The translations under genes and the position numbers were made by a program. 49,303 nucleotides of DNA from an uncultured Bacteroidales bacterium (GTDB lineage Bacteria; Bacteroidota; Bacteroidia; Bacteroidales; Bacteroidaceae), in contig CADAGO010000019.1 in the NCBI GenBank assembly GCA_902787555.1, positions 1 to 49,303 on the forward strand, given 5' to 3'. This document shows, one piece after another, positions 14,923 through 22,996 of the stretch. The notes below the pieces were generated by a model, which ran no database searches, had not been told where the DNA came from, and saw only the letters and a list, made by a program, of their open reading frames with translations. How positions within the stretch are numbered: the first letter of the stretch is position 1; the number at the start of each line of letters is the position of its first letter.

Positions 14923-15876
14923 ATGAAAAAGAATTATTTTGGATTGTTAGCAACTGTAGCTATTTGTGTAGCTGCGCTGTTTGCTGCCTGCAGCAGTGAT
15001 TCAAAGGAAGAACCTATAACCGATCATGCCGCAGGAGAGTTTAAGATTGTCAATGCTACTAGAGGAAATGCTGTATTGGAGAATAACTCTGTAGAAATCT
15101 ATAAGGGTGATGTGTTGAAGATTCAGTTTGATTCAAAGTATAAGAAGGACTTCAAGAAAGACTACACCGTGACTGTAGGTAAAGATAAGTATACGATTGA
15201 AAACAATGAATTTATCGTTAACACAGGTGACGAAACCTATACTTTCAATTTGAACGCATCGTTTGATGAGGGTGATACCCACCTTTCTGCCAGTCAAACG
15301 ATTAAAATTCAGCAGAAGTATAAGGTGAGCGTACCTTATGTATTGTATATCACAGAAGATCTTACCAAGTTAGTAAAGGTGAATGTTGATTTCAGTAATG
15401 AAGCAGGCAAGACTTATCCAATGGAAGATCTGCCTAATTACAGAACAGAAGAACATAAGGATGTTTACACATACGTAGATGGTGGTTTCACTTACTACAC
15501 CTTTAACAAGCCAGAAGCAGAATCATATGCAGAGCATGCAGGCCCATTGACAGCTAATACTGTTCCTATGTTGGTTCTCGATATCCCTTACTATCGCTTT
15601 GGTATCGACACAGAGGTGATTTTGACTTATCAGCAGAAGGCAGACGTAGAAAACCATGACTACAATATCGGGCGTAGTTTCGAGCGTAAGAAAGCAACCA
15701 TCGTTTCTCCAAAGGAGGATGCGAACGATAAGGACTGGAGATACACAGTGCCTATGTTTACAGGCGAGCAGATGACGAGCAAGGAGACGAAGGACTATAT
15801 CGCAAAGCTCATCAAAGAAAAAGATATTATTAAGCTTCGCATCGATGTTGATGGTAATGTTACAGAAAGAAACTAA
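14923..15876 (+). CDS. Lipoprotein of unknown function
   Basis: 317 residues. The N-terminus MKKNYFGLLATVAICVAALF-AAC is a lipoprotein signal with Cys at residue 23 and an acidic CSSDSKEEP start of the mature chain, a pattern compatible with surface export in Bacteroidetes. Residues about 40-130 look like an immunoglobulin-like or cadherin-like beta domain with a repeated KYKKDFKKDYTVTVGKD element; the rest is beta-rich with no recognised family. It follows the OmpA-like gene by 13 nt and is closed by a strong terminator, so the two form a two-gene unit. Confidence 0.75.
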   Translation: MKKNYFGLLATVAICVAALFAACSSDSKEEPITDHAAGEFKIVNATRGNAVLENNSVEIYKGDVLKIQFDSKYKKDFKKDYTVTVGKDKYTIENNEFIVNTGDETYTFNLNASFDEGDTHLSASQTIKIQQKYKVSVPYVLYITEDLTKLVKVNVDFSNEAGKTYPMEDLPNYRTEEHKDVYTYVDGGFTYYTFNKPEAESYAEHAGPLTANTVPMLVLDIPYYRFGIDTEVILTYQQKADVENHDYNIGRSFERKKATIVSPKEDANDKDWRYTVPMFTGEQMTSKETKDYIAKLIKEKDIIKLRIDVDGNVTERN

Positions 15877-15883
15877 TTGATTA

Positions 15884-15924
15884 AAAGAAATCAGGTATCG
15901 AGACTCGATACCTGATTTCTTTTT
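15884..15924 (+). terminator. Rho-independent terminator
   Basis: AAAGAAATCAGGTATCGA, loop GAC, TCGATACCTGATTTCTTT, then T tract. A stem of about 18 bp, one of the strongest in the window; it sits between the lipoprotein gene and the convergent tRNA-His. Confidence 0.95.
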
Positions 15925-15935
15925 AACCCCTTTGG

Positions 15936-16010
15936 GGTGGAGGGTGGGACTCGAACCCACGACATTCAGAACCACAATCTGACGCTCTAACCAACTGAAC
16001 TACATCCACC
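15936..16010 (-). tRNA. tRNA-His (GTG)
   Basis: The minus strand folds as a cloverleaf with an extra 5' G (G-1 opposite C73), D-stem GTTC/GAGC, anticodon stem TCAGA/TCTGA with loop TTGTGGT (anticodon GTG), and T-stem GTGGG/CCCAC. The acceptor stem has one mismatch, U6 opposite C67. CCA follows directly in the genome (positions 15933-15935). A TACCTTTG -7 box lies 29 nt upstream. Confidence 0.93.
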
Positions 16011-16038
16011 ATGATGCTCTCATTTCCGAAAGCGAGTG

Positions 16039-16046
16039 CAAAGGTA
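16039..16046 (-). promoter_or_regulatory. -7 box of tRNA-His
   Basis: Minus strand TACCTTTG, 29 nt before the tRNA 5' end. Confidence 0.65.
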
Positions 16047-16389
16047 CGAATTATTTTTGATTCACAATAGCTAAAATGGCATTTTTTTTCATAAATCAAC
16101 AAAAATACTTCCCATTTCTATAAAAACCGCTTTTATTTAGACAATGATATAGCAGATGACAATAATTCCGCTCAATCCTCCTATTTTAGGAGAAGAACTT
16201 TTTTATGCTGTATAGAAGAATTGTAGAAATACTTCAAAAAGTAAGCTCCATCCATACTTCACGTCCTTCTTCTTTAGCGGACGGTCAATATAAAAGTTTA
16301 TGTTTAGAGTGACCATAAAGGGGTGAAGACATCTATGAGTTAGGACTATAGTTGTTAGAAGTCCATTGTCTAAACAGTACAAGGGCGGC

Positions 16390-16543
16390 CAGCCGATTCA
16401 AAAGGGAAAATCAGCCGACTCAATCGGGAAGATGAGCCGGCTGAAAAGGGAAATTGCCTAAAGGCGAACAACCGTTTGCCTAAAGGCATTTTATCATTTG
16501 GCTAAAGGCGAACGATCGTTTGCCTTTAGCCAAATTACCTTTG
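16390..16543 (-). repeat. Seven-unit tandem array, 22-nt period, two palindrome types
   Basis: 154 nt = 7 x 22. Units start at 16390, 16412, 16434, 16456, 16478, 16500 and 16522 (plus numbering). The four right-hand units open with GCCTAAAGGC or a variant (GGCTAAAGGC, GCCTTTAGCC) and then a 12-nt spacer (GAACAACCGTTT, ATTTTATCATTT, GAACGATCGTTT). The three left-hand units use another core (CAGCCGATTC, CAGCCGACTC, GAGCCGGCTG) with spacers AAAAGGGAAAAT, AATCGGGAAGAT and AAAAGGGAAATT. The phase does not change where the core type switches. A minus-strand promoter 44 nt to the right would transcribe it. Confidence 0.8.
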
Positions 16544-16586
16544 AATGTATAATAGTGGAATGGTAATAGTATGCGTAATTTCACCA

Positions 16587-16618
16587 CAAAGATACAAAAA
16601 TAATTCTCCTTTTCCAAA
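16587..16618 (-). promoter_or_regulatory. Consensus promoter reading into the 22-nt array
   Basis: On the minus strand: TTTG (16618-16615), 20 nt, TATCTTTG (16594-16587). The start would be near 16583. No protein gene lies downstream before tRNA-His, which has its own promoter; the array is the first thing transcribed. Confidence 0.7.
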
Positions 16619-16644
16619 TAATTCGTAAAGAGTTTTTGGGGTAG

Positions 16645-16691
16645 TATAAAAAATTAGGCTGAATCCCTATCATGGTTTTCAGCCTTTTTTG
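16645..16691. terminator. Bidirectional rho-independent terminator after folD
   Basis: AGGCTGAA (16656-16663) and TTCAGCCT (16678-16685) form an 8-bp stem with a 14-nt loop. T tracts follow on both strands (TTTTTT on plus; AATTTTTTAT on minus). On the minus strand it ends the dedA-ffh-folD operon. Confidence 0.88.
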
Positions 16692-16754
16692 TTACCTTTT
16701 GCTTATGATGTGAAAAGAGGACTTGTCGATTCGAAAGGAAGAATGCAACAACAG

Positions 16755-17636
16755 TTATTTATAGAATTCTTTCTTTCCTGCCGACAATGTATTCTTCATG
16801 AGTGAGCAGATGGTCATGGGACCAACGCCTCCTGGAACAGGTGTGATAAATGAACACTTGGGGGCAACATTGTCGAAGTCTACATCTCCACAAAGACGGA
16901 AGCCGCTCTTGCGAGTTGCATCAGGAACTCGGGTAGTACCCACGTCGATGATTACGGCTCCTTCTTTTACCATATCAGCAGTCACAAAGTGTGGCTGGCC
17001 AAGAGCGGCAATGATAATGTCTGCCTTCAGACATTCTTCCTTGATATTTGTTGTGTGGCTATGGCATACAGTAACTGTAGCATCTCCAGGATAGCGTTTT
17101 TGCATCATGAGTTGTGCCATAGGCTTTCCTACGATATTAGAGCGGCCTAAGATGACACAATGCTTGCCACTTGTCTCGATGTTATAGTACTTGAAGAGTT
17201 GAAGAATGCCATTCGGCGTAGCACTAATATAGCAGGGCAGACCGATTGCCATACGTCCTACGTTGATAGGGTGGAACCCATCTACGTCTTTGCGATAATC
17301 GATAGCTTCGATAATCTTCTGTTCAGAAATGTGCTTTGGCAAGGGAAGTTGTACGATAAAACCATCTACATCAGGATCGTTGTTGAGTTTTTCCACCTGA
17401 GCCAATAACTCGGCTTCTGTAACATCGTCTTCATAGCGAATCAGTGTAGAAGTGAACCCACATTGTTCGCATGAGAGTACCTTGTTGTGGACATAAGTCT
17501 CACTTCCTCCGTCATGTCCTACAAGGATGGCTGCAAGATGTGGGCGCTTGCCTCCTGCATGCAGTATTTGTTCCACTTCCTGTGCTATTTCTTGTTTGAT
17601 AGCCGTAGCTACCGCTTTTCCATCGATAAGTGTCAT
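16755..17636 (-). CDS. folD: Bifunctional methylenetetrahydrofolate dehydrogenase/cyclohydrolase
   Basis: 293 residues, normal for FolD. It interconverts 5,10-methylene-, 5,10-methenyl- and 10-formyl-tetrahydrofolate for one-carbon metabolism in the cytoplasm. Seen motifs: [20 protein letters not shown] with the catalytic tyrosine and lysine (about residues 33-52), [25 protein letters not shown], the nucleotide-binding [17 protein letters not shown], and [16 protein letters not shown] near the C-terminus. The gene starts 75 nt after ffh on the same strand and is followed by a terminator, so it is the last gene of dedA-ffh-folD. Confidence 0.96.
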   Translation of the reverse strand: MTLIDGKAVATAIKQEIAQEVEQILHAGGKRPHLAAILVGHDGGSETYVHNKVLSCEQCGFTSTLIRYEDDVTEAELLAQVEKLNNDPDVDGFIVQLPLPKHISEQKIIEAIDYRKDVDGFHPINVGRMAIGLPCYISATPNGILQLFKYYNIETSGKHCVILGRSNIVGKPMAQLMMQKRYPGDATVTVCHSHTTNIKEECLKADIIIAALGQPHFVTADMVKEGAVIIDVGTTRVPDATRKSGFRLCGDVDFDNVAPKCSFITPVPGGVGPMTICSLMKNTLSAGKKEFYK

Positions 17637-17711
17637 ATTGATTTACAATTTTCAGATTTACAATTTACGAACCGCTATTATGTTTGGTAATTGATAGTTG
17701 AATACAGCAAA

Positions 17712-19037
17712 CTATCTCTTTGGCATGTTGCGCATGAGATTGCCGAATTTGTTGCCAGTCATCATCTTCATCATCTTACGCATTTGCTCGAATTGTTTGG
17801 TAATTCGGTTCACTTCGTCTATGCTGTTTCCACTACCTTTCGCTATACGATTACGACGGCTTTGGTTGATACAATCGGGGTGCTCACGTTCGTATGGAGT
17901 CATCGAACTAATCATCGCTTCTACTTTCTTGAATGCATTGTCGTCGATATCCAGATCCTTGATTTGCTTTCCTACTCCAGGTATCATCGAAGCAAGGTCT
18001 TTAATGTTACCCATCTTCTTGACTTGCTGAATCTGACTGAGGAAGTCGTTATAGTCGAACTTGTTTTTCTTGATACGTTGCTCCAACCGTTTGGCTTCTT
18101 TCTCGTCGAATTGCTGTTGGGCACGTTCTACCAGACTTACGATGTCGCCCATACCGAGAATACGGTCTGCCATACGTGAAGGGTGGAACACATCCAATGC
18201 TTCCATCTTCTCACCCGTTCCCACAAACTTAATAGGTTTATCTACTACTGTGCGGATAGAAAGGGCTGCACCACCACGTGTGTCACCATCAAGTTTGGTA
18301 AGGATTACACCATCAATCTCCAGACGCTCATTGAATATCTTTGCGGTGTTAACTGCATCCTGACCCGTCATTGCATCTACAACAAGGAGTGTCTCGTCGG
18401 GATTGCAGGCAGATTTGATTTGCTGAATCTGCAACATCAATTCTTCATCAATGGATTGACGTCCGGCAGTATCGACAATCACGGTGTCGTATCCTTTCGC
18501 TTTTGCTTCAGCAATAGCTTTTTGTGCGACCAGAACAGGGTCTGTCGCTCCCAACTCCATATAGATAGGTACATTTACCTGTTCTGCAAGTACGCGCAGT
18601 TGTTCCATTGCGGCAGGGCGGAAGGTGTCGCAGGCAGCGAGTAGGGGTTTGCGGTGTTGTTGGTTCTTGAGCAAAAGTGCCAACTTTCCACTCATGGTAG
18701 TCTTACCAGCACCATTCAAACCTGCCATCAGAATGACAGCAGGACGATTGTTGAGGTTCAATTCAGTAGCATTTCCACCCATGAGGTCTGTCAGTTCGTC
18801 GTGAACTATCTTCACCATCAACTGACTTGGCTTCACTGCTGTCAATACATTCTGACCCAGTGCTTTCTGTTTCACAGTATCCGTGAATGTCTTGGCAACT
18901 TTATAGTTGACATCCGCCTCAAGCAGTGCCTTGCGTACATCCTTGAGGGTCTCTGCTACATTGATTTCGGTGATTTTTCCTTCACCTTTCAGTATTTTAA
19001 ACGACCGTTCTAATCGTTCACTTAAGTTTTCAAACAT
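17712..19037 (-). CDS. ffh: Signal recognition particle protein Ffh
   Basis: 441 residues. Ffh binds the SRP RNA and targets ribosomes making membrane proteins to FtsY. The N domain (about 1-95) is followed by the G domain with GLNGAGKTT (P-loop, about 106-114), VIVDTAGRQ, and LTKLDGDTRGGAAL; the M domain (from about 300) has the conserved DLASMIPGVGK and SMTPYEREHPDCINQSRRNRIAKGSG helices that bind RNA, with a Met-rich end (MRKMMKMMTG). The SRP RNA gene is only 0.8 kb away at 19854 on the other strand. It lies 21 nt downstream of dedA and shares its promoter. Confidence 0.97.
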   Translation of the reverse strand: MFENLSERLERSFKILKGEGKITEINVAETLKDVRKALLEADVNYKVAKTFTDTVKQKALGQNVLTAVKPSQLMVKIVHDELTDLMGGNATELNLNNRPAVILMAGLNGAGKTTMSGKLALLLKNQQHRKPLLAACDTFRPAAMEQLRVLAEQVNVPIYMELGATDPVLVAQKAIAEAKAKGYDTVIVDTAGRQSIDEELMLQIQQIKSACNPDETLLVVDAMTGQDAVNTAKIFNERLEIDGVILTKLDGDTRGGAALSIRTVVDKPIKFVGTGEKMEALDVFHPSRMADRILGMGDIVSLVERAQQQFDEKEAKRLEQRIKKNKFDYNDFLSQIQQVKKMGNIKDLASMIPGVGKQIKDLDIDDNAFKKVEAMISSMTPYEREHPDCINQSRRNRIAKGSGNSIDEVNRITKQFEQMRKMMKMMTGNKFGNLMRNMPKR

Positions 19038-19058
19038 GTTATAGTGTTTTATAATTTC

Positions 19059-19691
19059 TTACTTCTTAACTCCTTTATAAATAAGGAAGGCAATGATGGC
19101 AATCACCAGTACGATGGCTGTGATGCCGATGATGTGGCTATAGTGAGCAATGATGTCAATGAGCTGTTGTTTTGGCATCGTGCTGTGGAATGCATAACCA
19201 ATACCCACCAGAATGCTGTTCCAAATCGTTGCACCGATACAGGTGAATAGTAGAAAAGAAACGATTTTCATTTTGGCTAGCCCTGCAGGAATAGAGATGA
19301 GTTGGCGGATGGCTGGAATCATACGTCCAATCAGAGTCGAAACAGCACCGTACTTATCGAAATACCTTTCTGCCTTTTCCACCTTCTCTGCATCGATGAG
19401 GCACATGTGCCCAAATCGACTGTTCGCAAAAGCATACACAATTGGGCGTCCAAGCGTCATTGCTAATATATAGTTGATGAGTGCACCTATCATTGCTCCA
19501 ACCGAACCACAGGTAATCACCATCGAATACGACATCTCACCTGTTTCGGCTGCCATATATGCTGCAGGAATCATCACAACTTCTGATGGAAATGGAATGA
19601 ATGAACTTTCGATAGCCATAAACAGGATAATCCATCCATAGTTGAGATTTTCTAGCGCGCCATTTGTGAGATTGAGTATAAGTTCTTCCAT
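19059..19691 (-). CDS. DedA family membrane protein
   Basis: 210 residues from the ATG at 19691. A longer frame up to 19850 would run through the promoter and the low-complexity upstream region and is not used. DedA proteins are inner membrane proteins implicated in lipid scrambling and proton-motive-force homeostasis. Signature regions: SSFIPFPSEVVMIPAAYMA (residues about 26-44, with the acidic E), LGRPIVYAFANSRFG, and the conserved GRMIPAIRQLISIPAGLAKM with the two membrane-embedded arginines. C-terminal hydrophobic helix at about 180-205. First gene of the operon with ffh and folD, so SRP and a membrane protein are co-expressed. Confidence 0.92.
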   Translation of the reverse strand: MEELILNLTNGALENLNYGWIILFMAIESSFIPFPSEVVMIPAAYMAAETGEMSYSMVITCGSVGAMIGALINYILAMTLGRPIVYAFANSRFGHMCLIDAEKVEKAERYFDKYGAVSTLIGRMIPAIRQLISIPAGLAKMKIVSFLLFTCIGATIWNSILVGIGYAFHSTMPKQQLIDIIAHYSHIIGITAIVLVIAIIAFLIYKGVKK

Positions 19692-19709
19692 ATTTCTGAA
19701 TTCGAAGTG

Positions 19710-19717
19710 CAAAGTTA
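19710..19717 (-). promoter_or_regulatory. -7 box of dedA-ffh-folD
   Basis: Minus strand TAACTTTG, 18 nt before the dedA ATG. The upstream DNA (19725-19765) is a run of GTGAAAAGTGAAA-type repeats. The -33 element is not clear. Confidence 0.65.
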
Positions 19718-19833
19718 GTGATTTTCGGTGAAAAGTGAAATGTGAAAAGTGAAAAATATAACTATCATTTTGTTTTTTTACGAGTAATCGCAAAAAAAAC
19801 GTCAAAACGCAATTGTAAATCATAAATAATTCA

Positions 19834-19841
19834 TAACTTTG
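19834..19841 (+). promoter_or_regulatory. -7 box of the SRP RNA gene
   Basis: TAACTTTG on the plus strand, 12 nt before the first paired base of the SRP RNA. Confidence 0.75.
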
Positions 19842-19853
19842 CAACCGCAATAT

Positions 19854-19950
19854 GGGTAAGTCCTATACGGCCAGCTCCCTGTTAATCCTCCAGGGCTTGA
19901 TCGCAGCAAAGGCAGCAGGTTGTAGCGGCGCGATGTAGTAAGCTTGCCCA
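19854..19950 (+). ncRNA. ffs: Signal recognition particle RNA (4.5S, small bacterial type)
   Basis: A 97-nt region closed by GGGTAAG (19854-19860) and CTTGCCC (19943-19949). Inside is the SRP core: GGCCAGCTCCCTG on the left, CCAGGGCTTGATCGCAGCAAAGG around the apical loop with the AGCA of the asymmetric loop, and CAGCAGGTTGTAGC on the right, in the hairpin order known for Bacteroidetes SRP RNA. It has its own -7 box and a terminator right behind. The core motif was judged by eye; the apical loop is UUGA-like rather than the GGAA of E. coli. Confidence 0.87.
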
Positions 19951-19958
19951 CCCCATAA

Positions 19959-19998
19959 GAAAGGAAGGCTCACACAGAGTACTTCCTTTTCTTTTTCT
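19959..19998 (+). terminator. Terminator of the SRP RNA gene
   Basis: AAGGAAG (19961-19967), loop of 14 nt, CTTCCTT (19982-19988), then a T-rich tract. Confidence 0.8.
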
Positions 19999-20023
19999 AA
20001 CAAAAGCAATAAACAGCGTCAAT

Positions 20024-22921
20024 ATGCATCATGCTGCAACCATCAAATCTATGAGATTTGTCCTTCGTCAGAAGGACGAACAATACCTGTATGTGGTCCC
20101 TGCTAAAGGTGGGGATATCTGGCGTATGGATTATCATACGAACCCGCAGACAGAAGATGCGGCTGCTCTATTAGTAGATGGAATGCAGCTAAACGGTCTC
20201 AAGTGCCAGTTTGATGACGAACGACAATGTGTCAGCGTTGATATGATTGTCGTAGAGCCGGATTTGATGATTGACGTGACAGCCCTTTGCGGCTGCATGA
20301 AGACTTATGGCGATTTTGCCTTGAACTATCTTGTCAATAGGATTAGTCCTGATGAGCAGAATAAGTACCAGTTGTTGGGAAACATTGCTGGTCAGTTTCT
20401 TGATGATTGTATCAATCATCCGGATATTACTTATCTGGAATCCATCCGTCATGCATTTCGTCAGAACGTATTGGGTTTTACCACCTGTGAAGGGGTTGAT
20501 GCAACTTTCTTCAAGGAATGTGAGCGTCAGTTCCGTAATATACAGACGATTGTAAACCAAATGCATGCCGATTCTAATTTCATAGGCATGGAGTCTGGGG
20601 TGCAGCTCGAACCTTCATTCTTTTGTGAAGCGATGGGCATCCAAGGCCGATTTGATTTTCTTCAGGTTGACAATAAGAACCTGATTGAGTTAAAATCGGG
20701 TAAGTGGGATACTTTTCTTCAAGCAGCGAAGCGTGAGCATATAGCACAAATGCTGCTTTATAAAGAAATACTCTATTATAATCTTGACATTGCTCAACAG
20801 GACATTCGTGGCTTTCTGTTGTATTCAAAATATCCACTCTTGATTGAGCAGCGGTCTGATTCGGATATGATTCATCACTTGATGCAGCTGCGTAATCAGG
20901 TTGTGATGATGGAACGTCATTTGAAAGAGGGTGGGGCATCTGACTATTTGAGTAATTTGCAGGCAGAAGACCTCAACGTGAATCATGTAGATGGGAAATT
21001 ATGGAAGGAATACAATCTGCCAGAGTTGCGTGAGGTGTTACGTCCGCTTCAAGAGATGGATGCATTAACAGCTGATTATTTCTATACATTCTTCACATTT
21101 GTAGCACGTGAACAGTATCAGCAGAAAGTCGGAGATGCAACCCAGTCTGATAGGGCGATGTCGAATCTCTGGAATTTGGATGCAGAGACCAAGCTGCAGA
21201 ATGGCGATATTGTCTTCGATCTCAAGCCGATACACGTGGAATTGTCATTAATTGAGATGCAGTTACCAGATGAGGGATTCCCGTTCCGTGAGGGTGATTC
21301 TGTGGTACTCTACCGCCGTGAAGAAAAACAAGATACAGCTGTGAATCATCAGGTATTTCGTTGTACTGTTGGTACCTATGATACCCATCATGTGATCCTT
21401 CATTTGAAAAATCCACAACATAATCCACGCTTGTTTGCCCCTTCAAACCATTTTGCCATTGAAGCCGATTATATCGATTCTACCATGCGTGCCCAATACC
21501 ATGGATTGTATGCATTATTGACAGCTCCGGTAGATCGTAGGAAGTTATTGCTTTGTCAGCGTAAACCTATTGTGGACAAGACGCTACGACTGAAAGGACA
21601 CTATATTTCCAAAGAAATCGACCGTATAGTGTTGAAAGCGAAACAGGCTCAGGACTATTTCCTTTTGGTGGGACCTCCGGGAACAGGAAAGACTTCTGTC
21701 GCCTTACAGTCTATGGTAGAAGAATTCCATTTGGAAGGCAAGTCGTTGCTGTTGTTAGCTTATACCAATAGAGCTGTCGATGAAATTTGCGAGATGTTGG
21801 CTGACCGTGCCTACATCCGCATCGGGCGTGAACAGACATGTGCCCCTCAGTTTCGTTCACACCTTATTAATAATATGGTTGGAGATGATGTGCGTCGGGA
21901 TACCGTCCGCCAGATGATTGATGTAGCCAATATTGTGGTAGCTACGGTTAGTGCGATGACTTCTGCGCGCTATCTGTTTGCCATCAAGCAATTTGATGTT
22001 GCTATTTTCGATGAGGCTTCACAGATTTTGGAACCCCAGATTCTGCCGTTGTTATGCCATCATGTTAATGGGGCTTTGTCCATTCGCAAGTTCATCATGA
22101 TTGGCGATCATAAACAGTTGCCCGCTGTGGTTGTACAGGATGTGAAGGAGTCGGTAGTTCATTCGGAACAACTATGGAGCATCGGGCTTAGAAATTGTCG
22201 CAACTCTTTGTTTGAACGGCTATTTACGAAATGTGCTCGTCAAAGAGACCTCGTAGCAACGCTTACTCATCAGGGACGTATGCATCCCGAGATTGCCAAT
22301 TTTGTCAGTCGGCTGTTCTATGGTGGTAAATTACATATTGTGGGTCTGCCGCATCAAAAGGTGTCGCTTGATTACCCGGTTTATGATGATAGCGAACGGT
22401 TGGTAGCTACTCATCGTGTAGCTTTTGTCGATGTGCCGATTCCTCCTGCTGATGAGTGTGTGTTTAAAGTGAACAGACTTGAAGCTGAAAAAATAGCAGT
22501 ATTGGTACGTTCGCTCATTTCAGTAGCAGCAAAAAACGGTCAGCCGTTCAATCCTGTCACTCAATTGGGCATCATCGTACCTTTCCGTCGTCAAGTAGCG
22601 GCAGTACGTTGTGCACTGCACGATGTTGGCATCGAGGAGTCTTCCTCCATCATGATTGATACTGTGGAGCGCTATCAAGGAAGTCAGCGTGATGTCATTC
22701 TATTTGGCACGACTATCACATCCGATTCACAGCTTGGTATTCTTTCGAGTCTTGTAGAACTCGATGATTGTATTATCGATCGCAAACTCAATGTGGCATT
22801 AACACGTGCTCGCAAGCAATTGTTTATTTTCGGTAACCGTCAGTTGTTGTCTCAACATGTGCTTTACGGACAACTGATTGATTATATAGAGCAGCTAAGT
22901 CAGGCAAAAAATCATAAATAA
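20024..22921 (+). CDS. Dna2-like nuclease-helicase (PD-(D/E)XK nuclease plus superfamily 1 helicase)
   Basis: 965 residues; a second ATG ten codons in (20051) is an alternative start. The N-terminal half contains a PD-(D/E)XK nuclease motif, GRFDFLQVDNKNLIELKSGK (about residues 208-227), with D, E and K in the expected order. The C-terminal half is an SF1 helicase of the Upf1/Dna2 type: Walker A VGPPGTGKTS near 549, AYTNRAVDEIC (motif Ia), FDEASQILEPQ (motif II near 663), IGDHKQLPAVV (III), LTHQGRMHPEI (IV), ERYQGSQRDVI (V) and NVALTRARKQLFIFG (VI). A fused nuclease-helicase of this type suggests a role in DNA replication or repair, or plasmid or phage control. No clear promoter precedes it other than that of the SRP RNA. 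Confidence 0.85.
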   Translation: MHHAATIKSMRFVLRQKDEQYLYVVPAKGGDIWRMDYHTNPQTEDAAALLVDGMQLNGLKCQFDDERQCVSVDMIVVEPDLMIDVTALCGCMKTYGDFALNYLVNRISPDEQNKYQLLGNIAGQFLDDCINHPDITYLESIRHAFRQNVLGFTTCEGVDATFFKECERQFRNIQTIVNQMHADSNFIGMESGVQLEPSFFCEAMGIQGRFDFLQVDNKNLIELKSGKWDTFLQAAKREHIAQMLLYKEILYYNLDIAQQDIRGFLLYSKYPLLIEQRSDSDMIHHLMQLRNQVVMMERHLKEGGASDYLSNLQAEDLNVNHVDGKLWKEYNLPELREVLRPLQEMDALTADYFYTFFTFVAREQYQQKVGDATQSDRAMSNLWNLDAETKLQNGDIVFDLKPIHVELSLIEMQLPDEGFPFREGDSVVLYRREEKQDTAVNHQVFRCTVGTYDTHHVILHLKNPQHNPRLFAPSNHFAIEADYIDSTMRAQYHGLYALLTAPVDRRKLLLCQRKPIVDKTLRLKGHYISKEIDRIVLKAKQAQDYFLLVGPPGTGKTSVALQSMVEEFHLEGKSLLLLAYTNRAVDEICEMLADRAYIRIGREQTCAPQFRSHLINNMVGDDVRRDTVRQMIDVANIVVATVSAMTSARYLFAIKQFDVAIFDEASQILEPQILPLLCHHVNGALSIRKFIMIGDHKQLPAVVVQDVKESVVHSEQLWSIGLRNCRNSLFERLFTKCARQRDLVATLTHQGRMHPEIANFVSRLFYGGKLHIVGLPHQKVSLDYPVYDDSERLVATHRVAFVDVPIPPADECVFKVNRLEAEKIAVLVRSLISVAAKNGQPFNPVTQLGIIVPFRRQVAAVRCALHDVGIEESSSIMIDTVERYQGSQRDVILFGTTITSDSQLGILSSLVELDDCIIDRKLNVALTRARKQLFIFGNRQLLSQHVLYGQLIDYIEQLSQAKNHK

Positions 22922-22931
22922 TCTTAATATC

Positions 22932-22963
22932 TTTGTGTGTTTCGATAATAATTCGTACTTTTG
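22932..22963 (+). promoter_or_regulatory. Consensus promoter of the MORN gene run
   Basis: TTTG (22932-22935), 20 nt, TACTTTTG (22956-22963). Start near 22967, 30 nt before the ATG. Confidence 0.8.
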
Positions 22964-22996
22964 TGGCACTTATTATAATGTTATAGCGAATTTGTT

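Larger units (their letters stand above)
16011..16754. other. Long intergenic region with array, promoter and terminator
   Basis: No protein gene is supported. From left to right: the tRNA-His promoter; a perfect hairpin CTCCTATTTTAGGAG (16178-16192); a stretch of about 190 nt with nothing recognised; the 22-nt-period array (16390-16543); a minus-strand consensus promoter (16587-16618) pointing leftward into the array; and a bidirectional terminator (16645-16691) serving the folD operon. The region may encode a noncoding RNA starting near 16583 on the minus strand. Confidence 0.6.

Noticed and set aside
16370-16489. A 39-codon minus-strand ORF across the 22-nt array
   Set aside because: The repeat period is not a multiple of three, so the frame shifts at each unit; nothing indicates selection for a protein, and the start has no supporting signal.
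16390-16543. CRISPR array
   Set aside because: Units are only 22 nt in total, the cores are 8-10 nt and change within the array, and no cas gene is present.
18183-18644. Long plus-strand ORFs opposite ffh, asnS, dnaX and the MATE gene
   Set aside because: They are antisense shadows of well-supported genes, with no family match and no start signals.
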